Below the pieces are notes generated by a model, which was given only the letters and a program-made list of their open reading frames with translations, was not told the origin of the DNA and searched no databases. A stretch of DNA of 64,000 nucleotides from Endozoicomonas sp965199185 (GTDB lineage: Bacteria > Pseudomonadota > Gammaproteobacteria > Pseudomonadales > Endozoicomonadaceae), in the NCBI GenBank assembly GCA_965199185.1, contig CBDAQW010000028.1, forward strand, positions 38,231-102,230. The letters run 5' to 3'. The stretch's first letter is position 1; each line of letters opens with the position of its first letter. This document shows positions 1 through 7,405 of this stretch, piece by piece. The position numbers and the translations under genes were made by a program.

Positions 1-724
1 CTGAATTAGCGCCAACAGCTTTTCCCAGGGGGGTTAACTCGCCCTTGAGGAACGCATTAATCTGAGGATCTCTAGAGGGGGCTGTATTACTTGTGGCTTG
101 ATTAGCACTGGCTGTAGATTCTGCATTTGCATTGGCACTAACATTAGCATCTGCAGGAGCTTTCTGACTCCTCTCAGCTGAAGGTGTTCGCGCTGTATCA
201 CTCTCAGGCGTATTTCTTGCTGAGTTTGTTTCACCTGAAGAATCGGAACTTTTCCGAAGACTATCTTTACTTTCTAAACTCAGATCATCAGGATTAATCG
301 CTGCACCATTTCTGATCGCCTGATCTTTGGTTCCTGTCTCCACAACCTCAGATTTAGCCGGTTTAGCCTGCGCATCAGCACCTTCTGGCAGCTGGCTTTC
401 TTCATTGGCATTAGCAGCCTCAGCTCTTCTGGCAAATTCATCGACACTATCTGACACCGAAAACCCTTCACCCGAAGAAATCAACTTATGCAGCAATTCC
501 TGGCCTTTTTCTATGTCTGCTTCCGGATCAGGGAGTTCAAGTGGCACTCTGGCAAATGAACGCTCTGAAGAATCTTCCTGTTGACGGCGGGAATAACTGT
601 TTTGATCGTTATACCCCCTGTTGATCTCTTCGATAAAAGTGCTGCTTGTAGCACTTGATGCTCTCTGTGCTGCGTGACTGCTACCCAAGTGTTCCGTTCT
701 TGATGGCCCCTGTCCAATTGACAT
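1..724 (-). CDS. Putative type III secreted protein, 5' part only (runs off window)
   Basis: An open frame of 241 codons runs from an ATG at 724 to the window edge without a stop. The ATG is preceded by AAGGAG, which overlaps the stop of the chaperone gene upstream, so the two are translationally linked. The visible part begins MSIGQGPSRTEHLGSS and is rich in Ser, Ala, Asn, Glu and Gln, low in hydrophobic residues, and apparently disordered, as N-termini of type III secreted proteins often are. Lying directly after a SycD-like chaperone suggests a hydrophobic translocator of the YopB/SseC/EspD kind, but the diagnostic membrane segments would lie outside the window. The position is seen; the function is inferred. 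Confidence 0.6.
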   Translation of the reverse strand, partial: MSIGQGPSRTEHLGSSHAAQRASSATSSTFIEEINRGYNDQNSYSRRQQEDSSERSFARVPLELPDPEADIEKGQELLHKLISSGEGFSVSDSVDEFARRAEAANANEESQLPEGADAQAKPAKSEVVETGTKDQAIRNGAAINPDDLSLESKDSLRKSSDSSGETNSARNTPESDTARTPSAERSQKAPADANVSANANAESTASANQATSNTAPSRDPQINAFLKGELTPLGKAVGANS

Positions 725-736
725 ACTCCTACTCCT

Positions 737-1213
737 TTAGTCCAGATTCTCTAACATATTTTCAGCGCGTGCTTTGTCATCTGAATACTCTCCTTTTCCT
801 TCGCACTCTTTAATCGTCTTTTCATAAGCCGCTTTGGCGTTATCCTTGTTGCCCATAGCCAAATGGCAATCACCCATATAAAGGATTGGGCGTGGGTCGT
901 CTGAATCAAGAAGTGAAGCAAAAGAGAATATTTCAATGGCTTGCTCGTATTTTTTCATCATTTGCTGACAAGCACCCAGACCCATGAAGTATTTGCGATT
1001 CAAGTGGTCGTAGAAACACAGGAATTGAAAGATCTTCTGTGCTTCATCATACTTACCGCTCTGGTAAAGGTTGTAAGCCACAGAATAGATCGCTTCCATG
1101 GAGTCATCGCTCATGTCCTTAAGTTCTCTGAGGGTTCCACCCTTGCCAAAAAACTCAAGCATCATCATATCCATATTCTGGTCATCAGCCTGATTCAGGT
1201 CTTCGTTGTTCAC
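737..1213 (-). CDS. SycD/LcrH/SicA-type type III secretion chaperone (TPR)
   Basis: About 158 residues, almost all tetratricopeptide-like helices. Recognisable blocks are AIYSVAYNLYQSGKYDEAQ, YFMGLGACQQMMKKYEQAI and DPRPILYMGDCHLAMGN, matching the class II chaperones that hold the two hydrophobic translocators before secretion (LcrH, SycD, PcrH, SscA). An in-frame ATG at 1228 has no Shine-Dalgarno sequence. A GTG at 1213 sits 7 nt after GGAGGA, so it is preferred here; the ATG adds five residues. It lies between two tip/filament-like genes and the gene at 724, the usual setting for this chaperone. The family call is fairly sure; the partner is inferred. Confidence 0.8.
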   Translation of the reverse strand: MNNEDLNQADDQNMDMMMLEFFGKGGTLRELKDMSDDSMEAIYSVAYNLYQSGKYDEAQKIFQFLCFYDHLNRKYFMGLGACQQMMKKYEQAIEIFSFASLLDSDDPRPILYMGDCHLAMGNKDNAKAAYEKTIKECEGKGEYSDDKARAENMLENLD

Positions 1214-1400
1214 CGGCAATTCCTCCATGAGTTAACGCAAGTAGTGCACTATCAATATAGGGGGTTGATAATGTGGCAGGATTAAATGTCAGACGTTAAA
1301 TTTGCCTGTATTTATTGAAGCTTAGTAGCTTATAGGAAAGGCCGCATAACCAATTAAATAGACCAGAGCAACCAATTTTAAATAATTGTAATTTAAGAGT

Positions 1401-2237
1401 TTATCGTAGATTCTGGATAACTGTGTTCAGCGACTGATAGTATTTGCTCACGAAGTTGGACAGCATTTCAAAGGACTGGTTGTACTTATTTATGGTCTGC
1501 TGCAGCTTGGTGGTTTCTAGCTGGGATGAGCTGGTCAAAGCTTCCATCCTTGATCTCAGCCCGTCAATATTTCGCTCCCAATCCGATGTCGAATGAAGAT
1601 CATCACCGGGTACATAATAGGCACCAATAGCGTCAAAAAATTCCTTCATATCCTGCGGCATCGTACTCACTCCTGTGCCCGCCTGCCCCTTCAACTCCCT
1701 TGCTCTGGCTAACATGCCATTGGCTCTTTCAAGCTGTTCATTTTTTTCTTCTATAGAGCCGATTTGATCTCTTAATTGGGTATCGAGCACTTCTGCTCTG
1801 GCCGACAGTACCGAAAAAACCACAGCATCCAGGCTCGGACCAGAAGAGCCTAAGGGCTCCGTCGAAAGGTAGGTATTTATCTCTCCTGCACCCGGTCCTA
1901 CATAATTATCCCCTTGCCAGTTTGCGGGATTACTGACTTCCTGAACCATTGCAACAGGTGCCTGTATATACACCAGTCTTTGTGCATCCTCGTCCATGTC
2001 AGCTGTATATTGCAGAGCGTTCAGAGCCGTTTTATTGACAGAATAAAAATGCGTAGGGGTTAATGAGTTCCCCTGATCATCGGGGTCCGCCAGAGAAAGG
2101 AGAGCTTCAATCTGAGCATCGGAAAAACCGGCTGCACGAAGTGAAGTCAGACGAGATTCATTCAAGGGAATCGAATTAGCATTGGACTCAGAATTGTAAT
2201 CAGCACTGCCAGAGCTTGCCGCATTTATGTCAGTCAT
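1401..2237 (-). CDS. EspA/SseB- or tip-like type III secreted protein, paralog B
   Basis: A 278-residue protein starting MTDINAASSG; the ATG at 2237 follows GGAG by 7 nt, while an upstream in-frame start at 2255 has no such site. It is a clear paralog of the next gene (2371-3237): both share LRxAGFSDAQIEA, DPDDQGNSLTPTHFYSVN, VQEVSNPANW and a C-terminal coiled coil with TKLQQTINKYNQSFEMLS ending in QNLR. A central coiled-coil segment (RAEVLDTQLRDQI) precedes a variable linker. Helical N- and C-terminal arms fit a needle-tip or EspA/SseB filament protein, and the adjacent SycD-like chaperone supports this. No membrane segment is visible. The family assignment is inferred, not proven. Confidence 0.55.
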   Translation of the reverse strand: MTDINAASSGSADYNSESNANSIPLNESRLTSLRAAGFSDAQIEALLSLADPDDQGNSLTPTHFYSVNKTALNALQYTADMDEDAQRLVYIQAPVAMVQEVSNPANWQGDNYVGPGAGEINTYLSTEPLGSSGPSLDAVVFSVLSARAEVLDTQLRDQIGSIEEKNEQLERANGMLARARELKGQAGTGVSTMPQDMKEFFDAIGAYYVPGDDLHSTSDWERNIDGLRSRMEALTSSSQLETTKLQQTINKYNQSFEMLSNFVSKYYQSLNTVIQNLR

Positions 2238-2370
2238 CAATGGTCTCCATACCATCCAGTTACCAGAGCTGACTGCAAATAAACCACACTGGCTTTTATA
2301 ATGTTAGGCTATTCATTCAATAAGTGATTTTGAAATCACTGAATACGTATTTCTTTTTTGATTTATTGTA

Positions 2371-3237
2371 TTAACGCAGGTTCTGAATGGTCGTACTGAG
2401 CGACTGATAGTATTTGTTAACGAAGCTGGATAACATCTCAAACGACTGATTGTACTTGTTGATAGTCTGCTGCAATTTGGTTGAATCCAATTGAGATTCG
2501 CTGGTTTTGGCCTCTATAACCCCTTGCAAGCCAGCGATATTAACATCCCAGTCGTCTTTAGTATGGTTTCCGGCTCCCTGAGATCTTGCGCCTACACGAG
2601 TCCAATATTCGACAAAAGGAGCATCAAATGGCGATCGCCCAGGATTATCATCAGTATCACCAGCCGCTGCATTCGCTCTTCGCCCCCTGGCATTAGCCAA
2701 CCAGTCATTTGCCTCTTCAAGGTCTTTGTTTTGCTGCTGGATCGCCGTAATTTGATCTCTTAGTTGCTCTTCAATCACTTCTGCTCGCGTTTGAAGTACA
2801 GAGAAAACCAGCGCATCCAAGCTAGGTTTGGAATAATCTTTAGGAGGTCTGCGAAGAAAAGTATTCAGTGATTCAGCGCCCGGTCCAATATAGTCATCGT
2901 TTTCCCAGTTTGCTGGATTACTTACTTCCTGAACCATAGCTATCGGAGCCTGTAAATAGACTAGGTTTTTGGTATTTTCATTCAGTTTGCCTCTGTATTG
3001 CAGAGCGTTCAGAGTGGCTCTGTTAACAGAGTAAAAATGCGTTGGAGTAAGAGAGTTACCTTGATCATCAGGATCCGCCAGAGCCATAATGGCTTCAATT
3101 TGGGCATCAGAAAAACCAGCAGAACGAAGTGCTGCACGACGAGATTGATCTTTTGTCGGTGCAGCAGTGCTAGCCTCAGAGGTAGTATTTCCGGCGCCAC
3201 CAGTACCACCTGATTCCGTAGGTATTGAGTCTGTCAT
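2371..3237 (-). CDS. EspA/SseB- or tip-like type III secreted protein, paralog A
   Basis: A 288-residue protein starting MTDSIPTESGG, with GGGAG 7 nt before the ATG. The first ~35 residues are Gly/Ser/Thr-rich, as expected of a secretion signal. Residues ~35-105 and the last ~50 are nearly identical in pattern to paralog B, while the middle (~185-225) differs in length and sequence. Two coiled-coil stretches are apparent, one around RAEVIEEQLRDQITAIQQQ and one at the C-terminus. It probably forms or caps an extracellular type III filament. It is the second gene of the operon, 71 bp after the large protein and 133 bp before its paralog. Confidence 0.55.
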   Translation of the reverse strand: MTDSIPTESGGTGGAGNTTSEASTAAPTKDQSRRAALRSAGFSDAQIEAIMALADPDDQGNSLTPTHFYSVNRATLNALQYRGKLNENTKNLVYLQAPIAMVQEVSNPANWENDDYIGPGAESLNTFLRRPPKDYSKPSLDALVFSVLQTRAEVIEEQLRDQITAIQQQNKDLEEANDWLANARGRRANAAAGDTDDNPGRSPFDAPFVEYWTRVGARSQGAGNHTKDDWDVNIAGLQGVIEAKTSESQLDSTKLQQTINKYNQSFEMLSSFVNKYYQSLSTTIQNLR

Positions 3238-3308
3238 GCCTGAGCTCCCTGCCAGTGATTCGCCAAAACTGACAACCGATGAATACTACTTTTTCTATTT
3301 GGTTGTTT

Positions 3309-5291
3309 TTAAGACTGATTAAACCAATTATTTTTCAACGCAATGCTACTAATCTGCTGCTCCAATACGTTCCGTCTACCAACCACTTCAGACAACGCTG
3401 TTTTGAAATCGGGACCTGAAAAGCTATCGGCTTGAGCGCATCCTTTTATGACATCAATAGCGTCCGAAATAACATTATTCCATGCCTGAAGAAATTCAGC
3501 CGGCTCTGCTTTAGATGCCTCCATCATGTTGCGATAGCTGTCACACATCTTATCTTGAAAAATCATAAAGCTACTCTGCCCCGGAACGCCAGACAACTCA
3601 CTCAACGCAACCCCCATTTTCTCAGCTAACTCTTGCTGAGTAATTTTAGGTGGTATGGCTGCCTCTCTGGCGGTCAACGCGCGGGCTGATGGCGAATCAG
3701 GTTTTACATCACTGATCTCTGGAGGAGGCATCTTCTCAAAGCTGGTTTTAATAATATCTGCCAGCGCATCCAGCAATGCAGAAACAGGCCCCTTGATATC
3801 AGCCGGAATGTCCAAATCTTTTCGCATATCCTGCAGGCGATTATGCAGTTGACCCAGCTGCGTTGAGTTTGCACCGGAGTCATCAATCAAGGTTTGAAAC
3901 ACATTTTGGACAGCATCTGCATGTTTTCCCCAGTCTCCTGACCGGACAAGATCGTTCATATTCTTAAGTGATTCGAGACTTGCCGCCATCTTGCTGGACA
4001 ACTCAGGCGTCATTTTCATACCACTGGCTGCACAATGATGAGCAGCCATATCAGAGAAAAGTTCACTTAATTGCTTTTCTGTTTTTTGTTTGTCAGCCGC
4101 AGCTAAAGCAGCCCAGGCTTTGGATATGGACTGAGGTTCGAGTTTTCTTAACGCTTCATTAGTATCATCATCGGATCCCGGCGTTAATGGCTGATTGTCA
4201 ACATCTACCTTTCTGAGGTTAGGGTTGAGCTTCTTTCTGGAGTCAGTGTGATGGTATTGCAGGGGATCAGGCGTTGTATCTATCTTATGAAATTTTCCGG
4301 CTCTTACATTGGAAGGAGAAGCGCTGGCCTTGGCTGAATCTGTATTCGCCGCCTTTTCAGATTTAGATTTATCTTCTTCTTTGCTTTTTTCCGGCTTGTT
4401 GATATCAGGAGTAAACTGGGGGGTTGGAGAATGAGCTGGCACAGACTCTTCGTCATACATCGCATTAGCAAAACCCACCATAAATATGGTGAATCCAATC
4501 GCAACACCGACCGGGGCAGCAGGAGTGAAGCAAAGCGCAAAGCATAATGCACCACCAAAAGCCATGGCGGCAATATTCTTGTTTTTCCCAACCATATGGA
4601 ACAAACCCTTGAAAACATCTTTAAAACTGGCTTTTTCCTCCTCTTGCTCCGGTGTCAGAGGCGGTGCTGGCTTAACATCTTCAATGTTTACAGGGTTTTT
4701 CTTGGGTGCGGCAAAAAGCTCTTCTGCTGCCTGAGCATTATTCTTAGCGGGCGTATTAGCAGATTGTGATGGGTGAGACAGGTGATTCTGACTATTATCG
4801 GACAATGGCGATTCAACTTCTTTTAAAAAGCCCTGATCCGGAGACGTAGCATCCGGGCGATTATCATTAGAGTCAAGCGGTAAAATCAATTCTTCAGCAG
4901 CCTTATCTACACCAGAATCAGCGTCATGGCGTTGATGAACAATAGGTTGAGTTCCTGTCTCTTCACTATCCATTTCATCAAGAATATCTACGGCTTCCTG
5001 CCCCTGCGCTGCTTCAGTTGAGTCTAATGTCAGTTCTCTAGAGAAAGGCTTAAAACTTGCTGAAGGCAAAAATGACTTAGGTTCTGTAGAGCTGGCACTT
5101 CTGCTTCTTAATTTAACCTTTGGCAGCGTTGAAGGGGTATCTTCGCTATCAGACTGTAACGAAGGCAGTTTGGGTCCATCAACAGAAGTAACCTTCCGGC
5201 CGTCTTGCTGCTTTCCTGATGCCGAAGGCGTAGGCGAGCTATTGGTGTATGCAGTTGAACTGTTATCACCACCAATCCTGTTGAAAGACAT
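3309..5291 (-). CDS. Large putative type III secreted protein with hydrophobic hairpin
   Basis: A 660-residue protein whose ATG follows AGGGA. Residues 1-230 are low-complexity, acidic and Ser/Pro-rich. Residues ~236-278 form one strongly hydrophobic Ala/Gly/Phe-rich block (NIAAMAFGGALCFALCF, then VGVAIGFTIFMVGFANAM) long enough for a membrane hairpin. A charged Lys/Glu/Ser linker follows, then a helical C-terminal half. I do not recognise the family. The layout resembles SseC/YopB-type translocators or membrane-targeted effectors, and it heads the cassette that encodes a translocator chaperone. Codon use looks like the neighbours'. Translocator or effector remains open. Confidence 0.5.
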   Translation of the reverse strand: MSFNRIGGDNSSTAYTNSSPTPSASGKQQDGRKVTSVDGPKLPSLQSDSEDTPSTLPKVKLRSRSASSTEPKSFLPSASFKPFSRELTLDSTEAAQGQEAVDILDEMDSEETGTQPIVHQRHDADSGVDKAAEELILPLDSNDNRPDATSPDQGFLKEVESPLSDNSQNHLSHPSQSANTPAKNNAQAAEELFAAPKKNPVNIEDVKPAPPLTPEQEEEKASFKDVFKGLFHMVGKNKNIAAMAFGGALCFALCFTPAAPVGVAIGFTIFMVGFANAMYDEESVPAHSPTPQFTPDINKPEKSKEEDKSKSEKAANTDSAKASASPSNVRAGKFHKIDTTPDPLQYHHTDSRKKLNPNLRKVDVDNQPLTPGSDDDTNEALRKLEPQSISKAWAALAAADKQKTEKQLSELFSDMAAHHCAASGMKMTPELSSKMAASLESLKNMNDLVRSGDWGKHADAVQNVFQTLIDDSGANSTQLGQLHNRLQDMRKDLDIPADIKGPVSALLDALADIIKTSFEKMPPPEISDVKPDSPSARALTAREAAIPPKITQQELAEKMGVALSELSGVPGQSSFMIFQDKMCDSYRNMMEASKAEPAEFLQAWNNVISDAIDVIKGCAQADSFSGPDFKTALSEVVGRRNVLEQQISSIALKNNWFNQS

Positions 5292-5464
5292 AGAAATCCC
5301 TATCTAAAGTCATCAGTTATATAGATAGAAAGTCTAGATTAAGCATGGTTATTAAGAAATATGCCAAATTATTATAAAAAATAATTTTTAATAAAAATGC
5401 GATTTCATAAGAACCAACTATTCTGAATAAGAAAATTTTAAAATCCCTTAAGGGGCAAAGGCTT
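5292..5464. other. AT-rich divergent intergenic region
   Basis: This 173-bp gap separates the type III cassette from the plus-strand channel gene. It is markedly AT-rich, especially 5335-5440, and must contain both divergent promoters. No convincing -35/-10 pair, operator or hairpin could be picked out by eye. Confidence 0.4.
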
Positions 5465-6088
5465 GTGCTAGAAACACTCTATATTCTCGCGATCACAGTT
5501 GAGGCAATGGCGGGTGCCATTGCTGCCGGCCGAAAACAAATGGACCCTTTCGGCATTCTGATTATTGCCTGCGCTACCGCCTTTGGTGGGGGAACAATCA
5601 GAGATCTTATCCTGAATAATCATCCATTAGTCTGGGTGGGCAAACCCGAGTTTCTTATCATTACCTGCTGCGCTGCACTGTTTGTCATTCTTATTCGCCC
5701 CTGGATCAAGTTCCTCACTGAAGCATTTCTGGTTCTTGATGCCATCGGTCTCATCACCTTCAGTATTATCGGTGCCCAAAAAACGCTGGCTCTTGGTCAT
5801 GGCTATTTCATTGCAGCGATAATGGCGGTATTTACCGGTGCTTTTGGCGGGGTTATCCGGGACATTCTGTGCAGTCAGATACCTCTGGTGTTCCGTAAGG
5901 AGCTGTACGGTAGTATCGCCTTTCTATCCGCCTGGCTATTCTTTGGTCTGAATCTCACCACTCTATCTCAAGAAACAGCTATTCTAATTACCCTGTTTTC
6001 AGGCTTTGGTCTGCGCATTATGGCGATATATATGAGGCTTGAACTACCCAAATTCCATTTTGATAATCAGGATGAGCGACGTGATTAA
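5465..6088 (+). CDS. TRIC/UPF0126-family membrane protein (YicG/YadS-like)
   Basis: A 207-residue integral membrane protein with about seven hydrophobic segments. It contains the two internally repeated glycine motifs of the UPF0126 family: AFGGGTIRDL near residue 40 and AFGGVIRDIL near 125. The family forms trimeric intracellular cation (TRIC) type channels in the inner membrane. It starts at GTG with a purine-rich AAGGGGCAAAGG stretch just upstream. It appears to be monocistronic, and no neighbour points to a physiological role. Family is confident; the ion carried in this organism is unknown. Confidence 0.85.
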   Translation: MLETLYILAITVEAMAGAIAAGRKQMDPFGILIIACATAFGGGTIRDLILNNHPLVWVGKPEFLIITCCAALFVILIRPWIKFLTEAFLVLDAIGLITFSIIGAQKTLALGHGYFIAAIMAVFTGAFGGVIRDILCSQIPLVFRKELYGSIAFLSAWLFFGLNLTTLSQETAILITLFSGFGLRIMAIYMRLELPKFHFDNQDERRD

Positions 6089-6152
6089 CGTCATTTCAGG
6101 GTATTATTCTCTGGCTCAGATTACAGAATAATACCCCCTGCTAACAAACCCC

Positions 6153-6587
6153 TCAGCCGTGATGACTGGTATGCAACTGATTAGCTGCAGGTCGTTCAAA
6201 AAACTCCAGTACGGCCGCCATAAGGTCTTTTGGACTCAGCATTCCCACAACAGCCCCGCTGTTCATGACCGGAATTCTATCCGCCTTCTGAGACATAAAC
6301 TGCTGATAAACACTGATAATATCATCACCCGGTGAGACTGTTTTTACCTTTGTATTCATACAATCTCTCACCTGCCTTCCTCCTTGAGAGAAATAGCTTT
6401 CTACCAATGTTCCCTGAAGGCAATCGGATTCCGATAAAATACCAAGCACCTGCCCTGAGTTATCGACAACCGGAACCACGGTTATATCGTGCTGTAGTAA
6501 AACCCGGATAGCTTCAATCACTGAAATATCCGGAGAAATCGTGATCACTTGAGCGGTCATGCAGTCTTTGACTTTAATCGACCTCAT
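6153..6587 (-). CDS. CBS-domain-pair protein
   Basis: A 144-residue protein consisting of two CBS repeats and little else: VKDCMTAQVITISPD...GILSESDCLQG, then VRDCMNTKVKTVSPG...VGMLSPKDLMAA. Such stand-alone pairs bind adenine nucleotides and act as energy or ligand sensors; partner and ligand cannot be told from sequence. A TTG-started longer frame begins at 6617, but the ATG at 6587 has GAGGAGG 5 nt upstream and is clearly the start. It is convergent with the channel gene and divergent from ppa. Confidence 0.85.
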   Translation of the reverse strand: MRSIKVKDCMTAQVITISPDISVIEAIRVLLQHDITVVPVVDNSGQVLGILSESDCLQGTLVESYFSQGGRQVRDCMNTKVKTVSPGDDIISVYQQFMSQKADRIPVMNSGAVVGMLSPKDLMAAVLEFFERPAANQLHTSHHG

Positions 6588-6718
6588 ACAAACCTCCTCT
6601 GAGGCAGCAACCAACAATGGAAATATGACTATTTCAGTTTAGTGCCAGATCGGAAAAACACTCTTATCAATCTACTGTTCCGAACGAAGAGTAATGGAAA
6701 ACACTTATAAACCCTATA

Positions 6719-6724
6719 TATAAT
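6719..6724 (+). promoter_or_regulatory. Candidate -10 box for ppa
   Basis: A perfect TATAAT lies 42 bp before the ppa start. The hexamer 17 bp further upstream (GAAAAC) is a poor -35 match, so this is only a candidate. Confidence 0.35.
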
Positions 6725-6765
6725 ACGCCCCACTTTCTAATGTAATTGATCCGGAGCAGTCACTT

Positions 6766-7293
6766 ATGAGCTACGCATCCATCCCTGCAGGTAAAAGCCT
6801 GCCTGATGATATTTTTGTTGTTATTGAAATTCCGGCTAATGCCTCGCCCATCAAGTATGAAATTGATAAAGACTTTGATGCTCTGATGGTTGACCGCTTT
6901 ATGGCGACTCCCATGTTCTACCCTGCCAACTACGGCTACATCCCTCAAACTCTGGCAGATGATGGTGACCCGTTAGATGTACTGGTGGTAACGCCCTATC
7001 CAGTGGTGCCCGGCTCTGTCATTCGTTGCAGGCCAGTAGGTATGCTGAACATGTCCGATGAAAGTGGTCGCGATGAAAAACTCATTGCAGTCCCTCACGA
7101 CAAACTAAGCACTCTTTATAAAGAGGTAAAAGAGTACACTGACCTGCCGCCACTGCTGATTCAGCAAATCGAACATTTCTTTGAAAATTATAAAGACCTG
7201 GAACCCGGCAAATGGGTAAAAATAGACAGCTGGGAAAACGCAGCCTCTGCCCTGAAAACGATTGAAAAATCCGTCGCCAACTATAAAGAATAA
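6766..7293 (+). CDS. ppa: Inorganic pyrophosphatase
   Basis: A 175-residue family I soluble pyrophosphatase, the length of the E. coli enzyme. It hydrolyses pyrophosphate to two phosphates in the cytoplasm and so pulls biosynthetic reactions forward. The signature DGDPLDV (residues ~66-72) with its Mg2+-binding aspartates is intact, as are the start pattern IPAGKSLPDDIFVVIEIP and MFYPANYGYIPQT. GGAG precedes the ATG. It appears monocistronic and is followed by a clear terminator. Confidence 0.97.
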   Translation: MSYASIPAGKSLPDDIFVVIEIPANASPIKYEIDKDFDALMVDRFMATPMFYPANYGYIPQTLADDGDPLDVLVVTPYPVVPGSVIRCRPVGMLNMSDESGRDEKLIAVPHDKLSTLYKEVKEYTDLPPLLIQQIEHFFENYKDLEPGKWVKIDSWENAASALKTIEKSVANYKE

Positions 7294-7295
7294 GT

Positions 7296-7329
7296 AAAAA
7301 AAGGGGAAATCCTCTGATTCCCCCTTTTT
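7296..7329 (+). terminator. Rho-independent terminator after ppa
   Basis: An A-rich/GGGGAA arm pairs with TTCCCCCTTTTT across a short loop, beginning directly after the ppa stop and ending in a T-run. Confidence 0.8.
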
Positions 7330-7405
7330 ATTCCCCTTATTCCCTTGCATATCCCTGTTTAATCTTCACAATTAAAACCGTCCGGATTTTACTTAAGCAG
7401 ATCGC

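Noticed and set aside
1401..3237. The paralog pair as an assembly duplication
   Set aside because: The copies differ throughout at nucleotide and protein level, so they are an old duplication.
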